From DASRIA01 sp963724065 (GTDB taxonomy: Bacteria; Actinomycetota; Thermoleophilia; Solirubrobacterales; JBBDJG01), in the NCBI GenBank assembly GCA_963724065.1, contig CAVRTB010000002.1, positions 124,001 through 188,000 on the forward strand: DNA of 64,000 bases, read 5' to 3'. The translations under genes and the position numbers were made by a program. The notes under the pieces are model-generated. The model made no database searches. It saw only the letters and a program-made list of their open reading frames with translations, and was not told the DNA's origin. Shown piece by piece: positions 23,995 through 34,000 of the stretch. Each line of letters starts with the position of its first letter. The first letter of the stretch is position 1.

Positions 23995-24861
23995 TTGCGC
24001 CCGCGCCATGCCGCCGCTCCGATGCTTTTCGCCCTCGCCGCATGGGCCGTGTCGGCGGCCGCGAGCGGGACGCCGTCCGGACCCGCGCTGGCGGCCGACG
24101 AGCCCAACCCATGCACCGGTCCACATGCGGCGCGCCTGCGCTGCCCCGACATCCAGATGGGAGTCCCGGGCAACCTGATGCTCGACCGCTACGAGGGCCG
24201 CGTGGTGCTGCGCGCCGCCAACAACCTCAAGAGCCGCGGCAAGGGCCCGGTGATGCTGCGCGGCAGGCGCACCGGCGCCCGCACGATGAGCGCGCGCCAG
24301 CACATCTACCGGTTCGACGGCTCACGGCTGATCGTGCGGACCGGTGCGCGGCTCTACTTCAAGTACGTCGCAGGCCAGGGTCACTACTGGAAGTGGGCGG
24401 GCGCCGCGAGCTTCGAGCTGTGGTCGGTCGACCCCGACGGACACCGCGTGGAGCTTGTCCGCACCGGCCCGAAGGCGATCTACTGCCTGCGCGACCTGAA
24501 GCGCACGAGCCCCTCCCCGCGCTCGCCGCGAAGGCGTGTCTTCCCCGGATGCAGCAGGGACCCGGGCAAGCGCAAGGTGACCCTCGGCACCTCGGTCGGC
24601 TGGTCCGACGTCTATCCGTCCCGGTACTACCAGCAGTGGATCGACGTGACCGGCCTGCGGGGCTGCTTCGCCTATGTCCACCGGGGCGATCCCGAAAACC
24701 GGATCTGGGAGACCAACGAGGGCAACAACGACGCCCAGCGCATCGTGCGCCTGCCGTGGCGAGGCTCCGCACGCGGCTGCCCCGGACGCGGACCGGCGGG
24801 CCGGCCGGCCCCTGATGGAATAGCATCGCCGCCCGGTGCAGACGGTTACCCAGGCGGTTGA
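23995..24861 (+). CDS. Exported lysyl-oxidase-like protein lacking the copper-site histidines
   Basis: 288 residues from TTG 23995. Signal peptide PMLFALAAWAVSAAASGTPSGPALAA, then CTGPHAARLRCPDIQMGVPGNLMLD. The core fits lysyl oxidase: SFELWSVDPDGHRVEL, GPKAIYCLRDLKR, GWSDVYPSRYYQQWIDVTGL, YVHRGDPENRIWETNEGNNDAQRI. Active enzymes carry an HxHWH copper motif before the FELW-like strand. Here the place reads GHYWKWAG, with only one His left. It may be a binding protein rather than an oxidase. The C-terminal 26 nt overlap the flavin monooxygenase start. Confidence 0.72.
   Translation: MRPRHAAAPMLFALAAWAVSAAASGTPSGPALAADEPNPCTGPHAARLRCPDIQMGVPGNLMLDRYEGRVVLRAANNLKSRGKGPVMLRGRRTGARTMSARQHIYRFDGSRLIVRTGARLYFKYVAGQGHYWKWAGAASFELWSVDPDGHRVELVRTGPKAIYCLRDLKRTSPSPRSPRRRVFPGCSRDPGKRKVTLGTSVGWSDVYPSRYYQQWIDVTGLRGCFAYVHRGDPENRIWETNEGNNDAQRIVRLPWRGSARGCPGRGPAGRPAPDGIASPPGADGYPGG
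24821..24826 (+). promoter_or_regulatory. -10 TAGCAT inside the lysyl-oxidase-like gene
   Basis: TAGCAT ends 9 nt before GTG 24836. It would give the monooxygenase its own leaderless transcript from within the previous gene. Confidence 0.4.
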
Positions 24862-26239
24862 TCGGGAGGCGGGAGCGGACCGTGGCGCACCCCGCGTCTG
24901 CGTGATCGGAGCCGGCTCCTCCGGCATCGCCTCCTGCCAGGTCCTGCACGCGCGCGGGATCGACTTCGACTGCTTCGAGAAGGGCTCCGAGGTCGGCGGC
25001 AACTGGCGCTACATGAACGACAACGGGATGTCGTCCGCGTACCGGTCGCTGCACATCAACACGTCGCGCGGCCTGATGGCGTACGCGACCTATCCGATGC
25101 CCGGCGACTACCCCGACTATCCGGACCACGAGCAGATCGCGGCCTACTTCGACTCGTACGTCGACCACTTCGGGTTCAGGGACAGCATCCGCTTCCGCAC
25201 CGACGTGACGTCGGTGGAGCCGGCCGCGGAAGGCGGTTGGAGCGTCACCCTCGACGACGGGACGACCACGCGATACGACGCGGTCATGGTCGCCAACGGC
25301 CATCACTGGGACGCGCGCTGGCCGGACCCGCCGTTCCCCGGCGCGTTCAACGGGCGCCAGATGCACGCGCACGACTACAAGCACCCGGAGGGCATGGAGG
25401 ACCGCAACGTGCTCGTGCTCGGCATCGGCAACTCGGCCACCGACATCGCCGTCGAGACCTCGCGGACGGCGCGCATGACCTATCTCGCGATGCGCCGCGG
25501 CGCGTACGTGATCCCCAAGTACCTGAAAGGCCGCCCCACCGACGAGCTGGGCTCGGAGCTGACGAGCCGGCTGCCGCTCGCGCTCCAGCGCTACATGTAC
25601 GCGCGCTTCGTCAAGACCGCGCAGGGCGCGATGGAGGCCTATGGGCTGCCGCGGCCCGACCACAAGCTGCTCGAGGCGCACCCCACGATCTCGTCGGAGC
25701 TGCTCGCCCGCATCGGCCACGGGCGCATCACCGTGAAGCCGAACATCGACCGGCTCGACGGCGACGACGTCCGCTTTTCCGACGGCACCACCGAGCAGAT
25801 CGACGTGATCGTGTACTGCACGGGCTACAAGATCACGTTCCCGTTCTTTCCCGGCGACTTCCTGAGCGCACCCGGCAACCGCATCCCGCTCTACCGGCGC
25901 GTGGTGTCGCCGCAGCACCCCGGCCTCTACTTCATCGGCCTGATCCAGCCGCTTGGCGCGATCATGCCGATCGCCGAGCTCCAGTCGGAGTGGGTCGCCG
26001 ACATCCTCGAAGAGAAGGCCGAGCTGCCCTCACGCGCCGTCATGCGCGACGTCATCCGGCGCGAGGACGAGCGCATGGCCAAGCGTTACGTGCGCTCGCC
26101 GCGGCACACGATCCAGGTCGACTTCTACCCCTACATGCGCACGTTGCGGCGGGAGCGCGGGCGGGTGCGCCGCGGCGGCCTCGCCGCGCTGATCGCGCGG
26201 CGCTCGCACGAGCTGCGGACGGGATCGCCCGCGGGCTGA
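24836..26239 (+). CDS. Flavin-containing monooxygenase (FMO/BVMO-like)
   Basis: 467 residues from GTG 24836. RVCVIGAGSSGIASCQVL is the FAD-binding GxGxxG; FEKGSEVGGNWRY is the conserved cofactor region; SLHINTSRGLMAYATYPMP resembles FMO sequences. VLVLGIGNSATDIAVE is the NADP-binding motif and VIVYCTGYKITFPF is the late ATG-like motif. Such enzymes oxygenate N, S or carbonyl groups of soft nucleophiles using NADPH; the substrate is unknown. The gene leads a tight plus-strand cluster with the VOC gene at 26247 and the membrane protein at 26696. Confidence 0.88.
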   Translation: MQTVTQAVDREAGADRGAPRVCVIGAGSSGIASCQVLHARGIDFDCFEKGSEVGGNWRYMNDNGMSSAYRSLHINTSRGLMAYATYPMPGDYPDYPDHEQIAAYFDSYVDHFGFRDSIRFRTDVTSVEPAAEGGWSVTLDDGTTTRYDAVMVANGHHWDARWPDPPFPGAFNGRQMHAHDYKHPEGMEDRNVLVLGIGNSATDIAVETSRTARMTYLAMRRGAYVIPKYLKGRPTDELGSELTSRLPLALQRYMYARFVKTAQGAMEAYGLPRPDHKLLEAHPTISSELLARIGHGRITVKPNIDRLDGDDVRFSDGTTEQIDVIVYCTGYKITFPFFPGDFLSAPGNRIPLYRRVVSPQHPGLYFIGLIQPLGAIMPIAELQSEWVADILEEKAELPSRAVMRDVIRREDERMAKRYVRSPRHTIQVDFYPYMRTLRRERGRVRRGGLAALIARRSHELRTGSPAG

Positions 26240-26246
26240 GCATGCG

Positions 26247-26699
26247 TTGAAGCTCGAACTCGACCACGTCGCCGTCGCGGTCCACTCGATCAAGCCCGCG
26301 CTGGCGCTCTACCGCGACGCGCTCGGCGGCGAGTACCTGATGGGCGGGGACGTCGCGGACACCTGGCGCTGGTTGCAGCTGCGTTTCCCGGGCGGCGGCA
26401 AGGTCGAGCTGCTCGAGCCGCTCGGGGACGGCTTCCTCTCGCGCTTCCTCGAGCGCCGCGGGGAGGGCCTCCACCACATCACCTTCAAGACGGACGACAT
26501 CGACGCGGCGATCGCGCACCTCGAGGGACTCGGGATGGAGCTCGTCGACAAGAACGTCGAGGACCCTCACTGGAAGGAGGCCTTCCTGCGGCCGTCCAAG
26601 TCGCACGGGACGCTGATCCAGATCGCGCAGTCCTCGGCGCCGGACGACGTGGTCAAGCATCGCCTGAAGCCCTCGAACCTCGAGGAGCTGCTTTCGTGA
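26247..26699 (+). CDS. VOC/methylmalonyl-CoA epimerase-like protein
   Basis: 150 residues from TTG 26247; a nearby ATG at 26242 stops at once. LELDHVAVAVHSIKPALALYRDALGGEYL, FPGGGKVELLEPLGDGFLSRFLERRGEGLHHITFKTDDIDAAIAHL and FLRPSKSHGTLIQIAQ show the two beta-alpha-beta modules and metal ligands (H, E, H) seen in methylmalonyl-CoA epimerase and related vicinal oxygen chelate proteins. The stop overlaps the next GTG. Confidence 0.75.
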   Translation: MKLELDHVAVAVHSIKPALALYRDALGGEYLMGGDVADTWRWLQLRFPGGGKVELLEPLGDGFLSRFLERRGEGLHHITFKTDDIDAAIAHLEGLGMELVDKNVEDPHWKEAFLRPSKSHGTLIQIAQSSAPDDVVKHRLKPSNLEELLS

Positions 26700-27382
26700 C
26701 GGCGCCGCCGGACGCCGGCCTCTACCGGCGGGCGACCGCGGGGGCGCTGATCCTCGCCCCGGCGCTGTTGCTGCTCGACAACATCATCCACCCCGAGGAG
26801 TTCGAGCGCGACAACGAGGCGCGCCAGCTCGCCGAGATCGCGCAGCATCCCGACCGCTGGCAGTTCGCGCACGCGCTCGGCTTTCTCGCGATCATGATCT
26901 TCGCCGTCGCCGTGCTGGGCCTCGCGTTCCTGGTGCGCCGCCACCGGCCGCGCCTGGGACTCGTCGCCGGAGCGCTCGGGCTCGTAGGGCTGATGGCGTT
27001 CTCCGCCGTGATCGCGCTCGACGGATTCACCTGGGGCGCGCTCGGAGAGGTCTCGAACCAGCGGGGCGTCGCCCCGACCACCACGGAGATCGCCCTGCAC
27101 GAGGTGCAGCAATCGAGCTGGGCGCTCGTCTACTACGTGCCGACGCTCGGGTTCATCGTCGGGTTCACGATGCTCGCGATCAGCCTCGGGCGCCACGGAG
27201 TCGTGCCGATGTGGGCGGCCGGCCTTCTCGCGCTGGGCGCGGTGGCGTCCGCGATCGAGACGGTCGTGATCAGCAACGCCTACTTCATCGCGGCGTCGGC
27301 CGTGCTGCTGGCCGGCGGGATCGCCGTCGGATCGGCCGTCGCGCGGCTCAGCGACGACGAGTTCGCGCGCGGCGGCGCGTGA
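26696..27382 (+). CDS. Multi-pass membrane protein, unknown function
   Basis: 228 residues from GTG 26696, which overlaps the previous TGA (GTGA). Six hydrophobic segments are visible: GALILAPALLLLDNII, AHALGFLAIMIFAVAVLGLAFL, LVAGALGLVGLMAFSAVIALDGF, YYVPTLGFIVGFTMLAISLG, WAAGLLALGAVASAIETVVI and FIAASAVLLAGGIAVGSAVA. The layout is like that of the smaller membrane protein at 1778. No function is assigned. Confidence 0.72.
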   Translation: MTAPPDAGLYRRATAGALILAPALLLLDNIIHPEEFERDNEARQLAEIAQHPDRWQFAHALGFLAIMIFAVAVLGLAFLVRRHRPRLGLVAGALGLVGLMAFSAVIALDGFTWGALGEVSNQRGVAPTTTEIALHEVQQSSWALVYYVPTLGFIVGFTMLAISLGRHGVVPMWAAGLLALGAVASAIETVVISNAYFIAASAVLLAGGIAVGSAVARLSDDEFARGGA

Positions 27383-27434
27383 GTGGTTTGACCGCCGATG
27401 TGAAATCCCTCTGGCGGGGCGTCACGCGCGCTGC

Positions 27435-27455
27435 TACCGTCGATCCTGGATTCGC
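27435..27455 (+). promoter_or_regulatory. Promoter and shared leader motif, PQQ-dehydrogenase gene 1
   Basis: TACCGT (27435-27440) is followed after 5 nt by CTGGATTCGC (27446-27455). The same decamer follows a TANNNT hexamer upstream of paralogues 2 and 3. The start codon is 45 nt further on. Confidence 0.55.
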
Positions 27456-27500
27456 TCGCGGCCCCGCCGCGAGAATTTCGTGCATGGGTCAAGGAGGGCC

Positions 27501-30500
27501 GTGCCGGCTTATCGCTGCATCAGGACCTTGGCATGCCTCGCGTTGCTGGCCGCCGCTTGCTCGGCCGTCGCAGCCGCGTCCGCGGCTGCCGTGACGTTGC
27601 CGCCCGGCTTCCAGCAGAACACGCAGATCCGCAATCTCGTGAGCCCGACCGACGTCGAGGTCGCGGCGAACGGCCGCGTGTTCGTGGCCGAGAAGAGCGG
27701 GATCCTGAAGACCTATACAAGCCTGACCGACACGTCGCCGACGACGGTCGCGGACCTTCGCACCCAGGTCCACAACTACTCCAACCGCGGGTTGCTCGGG
27801 CTCGCGATCGACCCCGGCTATCCCGCGAACCCGTACGTCTACGTCTATTACACGCTCGACGCGCCCGTCGGCGGCACGCCGCCGGTGTTCGGCGCCCCAG
27901 GCCAGGACGCCGACCCGTGCCCGGGCAACCTCGACGTCGTCAACTGCGTCGCCTCGGCGCGTGTCTCGCGCCTGCGCGTCAACGGGGAGACGATCGACGG
28001 GCCGGAGCAGGTCCTCGTCAACGACTGGTGTCAGCAGTTCGGATATCACGCCGGCGGCGGCATCGACTTCGGCGCGGACGGCTACCTGTACGTCTCCGGA
28101 GGCGACGGAGCTCGCTGGGGAACGTGGGACTACGGCCAGCTCGGCGGCCCCGTAAACCCATGCGGCGACCCGCCCAGCCCGGTCGGCGGCCCGATCGCGC
28201 CGCCCACCGCCGAGGGCGGCAGGCTGCGCGCGCAGGACCTGCGAACGAGCGGCGACCCGCTCGGCCTCGGCGGTTCGCTGATCCGCATCGACCCGGCAAC
28301 CGGCGCGGGCGCCCCCGGCAATCCTCGCGCGACCAGCGCCGACGCGAACGAGCGGCGCATGCTCGCGTACGGCTTTCGAAACGCCGCCCGGCTCGCCGTG
28401 CGACCCGGCACCAACGACGCCTGGATCGGCGACTGGGGCGGCGGCTACTGGGAGGAGATCAACCGGGTGCCGCAGCCGAGCGACCCGGTCCGCAACTTCG
28501 GCTGGCCCTGCTACGAGGGCGGCCTCGACGACGGGGGTGTGCCCTATGCGCGCATCCGGCCGCGCAGCGCCGACCAGCAGCTGAGCATCTGCGAGAACCT
28601 CTACGCGGAGGGCAACGCGACGACCGCCCCGTACTGGGCCTACGACCACGAGTTGCTCGTGACGCCGGGTGAGACGTGCTCGATCGACGACGACGCGGGC
28701 GAGCCCGGTGGGAAGCTCTGGGCGCTCGGCTTCTACCCCACCGGAGGCAACTTCCCGCCGGCCTACCGTGGCGCGCTGTTCTTCGGCGACGAGCTGCGCG
28801 AGTGCATCTGGGCGATGCTGCCGGGACCCGACGGGCTGCCCGCACGCAACAGGGTCGTGGCTTTCGCGCAGAGCTCCGCGAGCCCGCTCGACATCGAGGC
28901 GACGCCCGCGGGGGAGCTGCTCTGGGTCGACGAGGACGCCTCGAACGTGAAGCGCATCCGCTGGGTCGGCAACGCGACCAACCAGGCGCCCACCGCGGTC
29001 GCGGGCGCCGACACGACGACCGGGAACCGGCCGCTCACCGTGCGCTTCGACGGGTCCGGATCGACCGACCCGGACGCACGCGACGTGCTCACCTACGAGT
29101 GGGACCTCGACGGCGACGGGCAGCTCGACGACTCGACCGAGGCCTCGCCGTCACACACCTACACCACGGGCGGGAGCTACACGGTGACGCTGAAGGTCAC
29201 CGACACCTCCGGGGCGAGCGACACCGACGCGCGCGCGATCACGGTGCGCAGCGGGCCGGTCGCGAGCATCTCCGCTCCCGCCACGAGCACCACCTGGCGC
29301 GCGGGCGACACGATCTCCTTCTCCGGGTCGGCGACCGACGGCGAAGACGGGACCCTGGCCCCGCAGCAGCTCGACTGGAGCGTAACGCTGAAACATTGCG
29401 CCTCGCCCGCGAGCTGTCACGACCACGAGATCGGCGCCTTCCCAGGCACCGCGGGCGCCTCGTTCACCGCTCCGGACCATGCCGACCCGGCCTCGATCGA
29501 GATCCGGCTGACCGCCACCGACTCCGGCGGCGAGACGGACACGAGGACCGTCACGCTCCAGGCGCGCACGGCGCAGCTGACCGTCGACTCCGTCCCCGCG
29601 GGGGCGCAGGTCATGATCGACGGCGCCGCCCAGGCCGCGCCGTTCGTCAAGCCGGTCGTCGTCAACTCGACCAGCACCCTGTCGGCTCCGTCGCCGCAGA
29701 CGCTCGCCGGGACCTCGCACCTGTTCGCGGGGTGGTCGGACGGGCAGGCACAGACCCACCAGGTGAAGGTGCCGGCGACCGGCGCGACCCACCAGGCGCT
29801 GTTCGCCTCGACCGCGCTCGGGACGCAGACGCTCACGTTCGCGCCCGAGGCGGATGCGCGGGTCGAGCGGCCCAATCCCGACGCCAACTTCGGCTCCGCG
29901 ACGGCGCTCGAGACCGACAACAGCGCGAATGACGTGGCGGAGAGCTACCTGCGCTTCCTCGTCGGCGGGCTGTCGGGCGCTGTCACGAGCGCGACGCTTC
30001 GCCTGCACGCGACGAGCGCGACGATCGACGGCCCGGCCGCGTTCGGCGCGCCGAACGACTGGGTCGAGAGCGCGATCACCTGGAACAACAAGCCCACGCC
30101 GTCGACCGGCGCGCTGTCGGACGCGGGGGCGATCGCGTCCGGCGACTGGGTGGAATGGGACGTGACCCAGGCTGTCACGGCGGAGGGACCACGCAGCTTC
30201 CGGCTCGCGAGCGCGATCAACGACGGCGTCGCGTTCAATGCGCGCGAGTCCTCGGCCGTCGCGTTCCGGCCCCAGCTGGTCGTCACGTTCTCCAACGCCG
30301 GGTATCCCCGGCCGAAGGGAGCAACGCCGCTGCGCGTGCCCCTCGTCCCAGCCTTCGATGCATGCCAGAGCGCGAACCGGATGCACGGACCGCCGCTCGA
30401 GCACCCCTCCTGCGATCCTCCCGCACCGTCGTCCGCGCATCTCACGGTGGGCACGCCCGACGCCAACGGCGCGGCGGCCGGATCGAGCGGGTTCGTCGTC

Positions 30501-30902
30501 TACAGCGTCACGCCGGGCGACCCGGCGACGCTGCAGGACGAGGCAGACGTCCAGGTGCAGGTCTCCCTCACGGACGTGCGCAACCGCGCCGGCCTGGGCG
30601 ACTACGGCGGTGCCCTCGAGGCACTCACCACGGTTCGGATCACGGACCGCGCGTCCGGCATGCTGACGATCGAGGACGTGACGGTGCCGGTGCGCATCCC
30701 GTGTGCCGCGACCGCCGCGGCGATCGGCGCGAGCTGCTCCGTCAGCACCACACTCGACGCGCTCATCCCGGGCTTCGTCGACGAGGGCGCGCGCGCGATC
30801 TGGCAGCTCGGCGCGGTCGAGGTGCTCGACGGCGGGGCGGACGCAGACCCGGGCACGCCGGGCAACGGAGTGCTCGCCCGCCAGGGCCTGTTCGTTCCCT
30901 GA
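27501..30902 (+). CDS. Secreted PQQ-dependent sugar dehydrogenase-like protein 1 (propeller-PKD-DNRLRE-C-module)
   Basis: 1,133 residues from GTG 27501, with AAGGAGG just upstream; GTG 27480 has no ribosome site. Signal peptide (TLACLALLAAACSAVAAASA). Residues about 35-490 form a glucose/sorbosone-dehydrogenase beta-propeller: NGRVFVAEKSGILKTY, NRGLLGLAIDPGYP, YHAGGGIDFGADGYLYVSGGDG (catalytic-type His), YGFRNAARLAV. A PKD domain follows (YEWDLDGDGQLDDSTEASPS). Then come an Ig-like/repeat region, a DNRLRE/CBM96-like domain (ADARVERPNPDANFGSATAL, SYLRFLVGG) and a C-terminal module (YPRPKGATPLRVPLVPAFDAC ... LARQGLFVP). It probably oxidises or binds extracellular polysaccharide sugars. It is the first of four tandem paralogues. 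Confidence 0.85.
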   Translation: MPAYRCIRTLACLALLAAACSAVAAASAAAVTLPPGFQQNTQIRNLVSPTDVEVAANGRVFVAEKSGILKTYTSLTDTSPTTVADLRTQVHNYSNRGLLGLAIDPGYPANPYVYVYYTLDAPVGGTPPVFGAPGQDADPCPGNLDVVNCVASARVSRLRVNGETIDGPEQVLVNDWCQQFGYHAGGGIDFGADGYLYVSGGDGARWGTWDYGQLGGPVNPCGDPPSPVGGPIAPPTAEGGRLRAQDLRTSGDPLGLGGSLIRIDPATGAGAPGNPRATSADANERRMLAYGFRNAARLAVRPGTNDAWIGDWGGGYWEEINRVPQPSDPVRNFGWPCYEGGLDDGGVPYARIRPRSADQQLSICENLYAEGNATTAPYWAYDHELLVTPGETCSIDDDAGEPGGKLWALGFYPTGGNFPPAYRGALFFGDELRECIWAMLPGPDGLPARNRVVAFAQSSASPLDIEATPAGELLWVDEDASNVKRIRWVGNATNQAPTAVAGADTTTGNRPLTVRFDGSGSTDPDARDVLTYEWDLDGDGQLDDSTEASPSHTYTTGGSYTVTLKVTDTSGASDTDARAITVRSGPVASISAPATSTTWRAGDTISFSGSATDGEDGTLAPQQLDWSVTLKHCASPASCHDHEIGAFPGTAGASFTAPDHADPASIEIRLTATDSGGETDTRTVTLQARTAQLTVDSVPAGAQVMIDGAAQAAPFVKPVVVNSTSTLSAPSPQTLAGTSHLFAGWSDGQAQTHQVKVPATGATHQALFASTALGTQTLTFAPEADARVERPNPDANFGSATALETDNSANDVAESYLRFLVGGLSGAVTSATLRLHATSATIDGPAAFGAPNDWVESAITWNNKPTPSTGALSDAGAIASGDWVEWDVTQAVTAEGPRSFRLASAINDGVAFNARESSAVAFRPQLVVTFSNAGYPRPKGATPLRVPLVPAFDACQSANRMHGPPLEHPSCDPPAPSSAHLTVGTPDANGAAAGSSGFVVYSVTPGDPATLQDEADVQVQVSLTDVRNRAGLGDYGGALEALTTVRITDRASGMLTIEDVTVPVRIPCAATAAAIGASCSVSTTLDALIPGFVDEGARAIWQLGAVEVLDGGADADPGTPGNGVLARQGLFVP

Positions 30903-30991
30903 GGCCCGGGCGTCTCCAGACTCCCTGAATCTCCTGCTATTTGCGGGAAAGCGGGCTGACGTCCCTCGAGCACCGCGGGCGCCGCTGGTGG

Positions 30992-31014
30992 TAGTCTCGC
31001 GCGGCTGGATTCGC
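30992..31014 (+). promoter_or_regulatory. Promoter and shared leader motif, PQQ-dehydrogenase gene 2
   Basis: TAGTCT (30992-30997), then 7 nt, then CTGGATTCGC (31005-31014), 40 nt before the start codon. The match to the gene 1 and gene 3 motif is exact over ten bases. Confidence 0.55.
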
Positions 31015-31054
31015 CACCACTGGCCTCACGGACGGGAAGGGCCGGAAGGGACAT

Positions 31055-34000
31055 TTGCCTCACCTGCTGCGCACAATCGCTGCGGCCGTGGCCGCGCTTG
31101 CCCTGTTTGTCCCGGCCGCGGGCGCGGTGACGCTGCCGCCCGGGTTCCAGCAGGACACCGTGATCTCCGGGTTCAACAACCCGATGGACCTCGAGATCGC
31201 TCCCGGCGGGCGCGTGTTCGTGGCCGAGAAGAGCGGGATCATCCGGACCTTCACGGACCTCTCCGACAGCACCCCTACCACCTTCGCCGACCTGCGCACC
31301 CAGGTCCACAACTACTCGAGCCGCGGCCTGCTTGGCATGGCAATCGACCCGCGCTACCCGGCCGAGCCCTACGTTTATGTCTACTACACGCTCGACGCGG
31401 CGATCGGGGGCACGGCGCCGACCTGGGGAAGCGCCGGCCAGACGCAGGACCCGTGCCCCGGCGACACGGATGACGTGAACTGCATCGTGTCGGCCCGCGT
31501 CTCGCGGCTGCGGGTGCAGGGCGAGGCGGTGGACGGCCCGGAGCAGGTGCTCGTGAACGACTGGTGCCAGCAGTTCCAGTACCACCCCGGCGGCGGGATC
31601 GAGTTCGGCGCCGACGGCTACCTCTACGTGTCCGGCGGCGACGGCGCGCGGTGGGAGATCTTCGACTACGGGCAGCTGGGCAACCCGATGAACCCCTGCG
31701 CCGACCCGCCGAGTCCGGTCGGCGGGCCGATGTCGCCTCCGACCGCGGAGGGCGGCCGGCTGCGCGCGCAGGACCTGCGCACAGGTGGCGATCCGCTCGG
31801 GCTCGCCGGCTCACTGATCCGCATCGACCCCGATACCGGCGAGGGCGCGCCCGGGAACCCGATGGCCGCCAGCTCCGGGGCCAACGCGCGCCGCATGCTG
31901 GCGCACGGATTCCGCAACCCGGCGCGGCTCGCGATCCGGCCGGGGTCGAACGACGTGTGGGTCGCCGATCGCGGCGGCGGCTACTGGGAGGAGCTCGACC
32001 GTGTCCCCGACCCGACCGACCCCGTGCGCAACTTCGGGTGGCCTTGCTACGAGGGCGGCCTCGACGCGAACGGCGTTCCCTACGCGCGCGTGCGCCCGCG
32101 CAGCGACGACCAGGACCTCGACATCTGCGAGAACCTCTACGCCGAGGTCACGGCGACGTCCGCGCCCTACTGGGGCTACGACCACGAGCTTCCCGTGGTG
32201 CCGGGCGAGGACTGCCTGACCGACCCCGGCACGGGCGAGCCCCTCGGCAACCAGATCGCGGGCATCAACTTCTATCCGGCGAGCGGCTCCTTTCCGGCCG
32301 CCTACCGCGGGGCGCTCTTCTTCGCGGATCGCTTGCGCGACTGCATGTACGCGATGCTCCCCGGCCCGGACGGGCTGCCCAAGCGCGGCCGCGTGATCGC
32401 GTTCGCGCAGCGCGCCGAGCGCGCGATGGACATCGAGATCGCCCCCGGCGGGGACCTGCTCTACGTGGACCAGGTCGCCGCGGCCGTGCGACGGATCACC
32501 TGGGCCGGCAACTCGTCCAACCAGGCCCCGACCGCGTCCGCGCAGGCCGACGCGGTCGCCGGAAACAGGCCCCTGACCGTCAACTTCGGCTCGGCCGGCA
32601 CGAGCGACCCGGACCCCGGCGACCTGCTGGTCTACGAATGGGACCTCGACGGCGACGGCGAGCTCGACGACTCGACCGATACCGCGCCCACCCACACTTT
32701 CCTCGCGGGCGGAACGTTCGAGGTGGCGCTGCGGGTGACCGACACCTCCGGCGTCTCCGACACCGAGACGATCACGATCACCGTCGGCAGCGGGCCCGTG
32801 GGCACGATCGCCGCCCCGGCAGCCGGCTCGACGTGGGCGGCGGGAGAGACGATCTCGTTCTCGGGGTCGGGCTGGGACGCGGTCGACGGGGACCTGCCCC
32901 CGACCGCGCTCGACTGGATCGTGGCGCTCGTGCACTGCGACACGCCCGAGGACTGCCACGAGTACGAGCTCGCCAACGTGCCCGACTCGGCGGGCGGGAG
33001 CGTCACCGCACCCGATCACGCCTATCCCTCCCACATCGAGATCCGCCTGACGACGACCAACTCGATCGGCGAGACCGAGCACAAGACAAGGCGGCTCGAA
33101 CCCCGCACCGCGACCGTCAACGTCGACACGAGCCCGCCCGGCGCGACGGTCACGATCGACGGCGCCGACCTCACCGCGCCCGTGACCAGGCAGGCGATCG
33201 TCGGCTCCACGCACTCGATCACGACGCCCGCGCAGATCGCGATCGCCAACACGACGTATCGCTTCTCCTCGTGGTCGGACGGACAGGCGCAGGCCCGTAC
33301 GATGACCGTCCCGGCGTCCGGCGCGGCCTACGTCGCGCGCTTCGCCCCCTTCGAGCCGGGACAGTCGACGCTGACCTTCAGCGCGGCCGCGGACGCGCGG
33401 GTGGAGCAAGGGCTCGTCAACACGAACCTTGGAACGGACCCTCAACTGCGGACCGACAGCGGCGGCGCGGATACGGCCGAGAGCTATTTGCGGTTCATCT
33501 TGGGCGGGATCACGGGCAGGGTCGCGAGCGCAAAGCTCCGCGTGCGCTCGGTGACCAACACCGTGGACGGGCCGGCAGTGCGCGGAACCACGAACGGCTG
33601 GACCGAGAGCGGCGTCACCTGGGCGAACCGGCCCGCGCCCACGACCGGCGCGATCTCCGACGTGGGCAGGATCGACGCCGACACCTGGGCCGAGTGGGAC
33701 GTGACGCCCCTCGTGGCTGCCGACGGCACCGTCAACCTCCATCTCGCGCAGACCTCGACCGACGGCGTCTCCTACCACTCACGCGAGGCGTCGACGCCCG
33801 CCTTTCGCCCCGAACTGGTCGTCACGACCGTCAACGACGCCTACGTGCGCCCCAAGGGGGCGACGCCCACGCGGCTCGCGCTGGTCCCGGCCTATCGCGA
33901 GTGCACCGCGCCCAACCGCGTGCACGGCCCGTCACTCGAGCAGCCGTCGTGCAATCCGCCCATTCGCGAGTCCACGGCCGTGACGATCGGCTCCCCGGAT

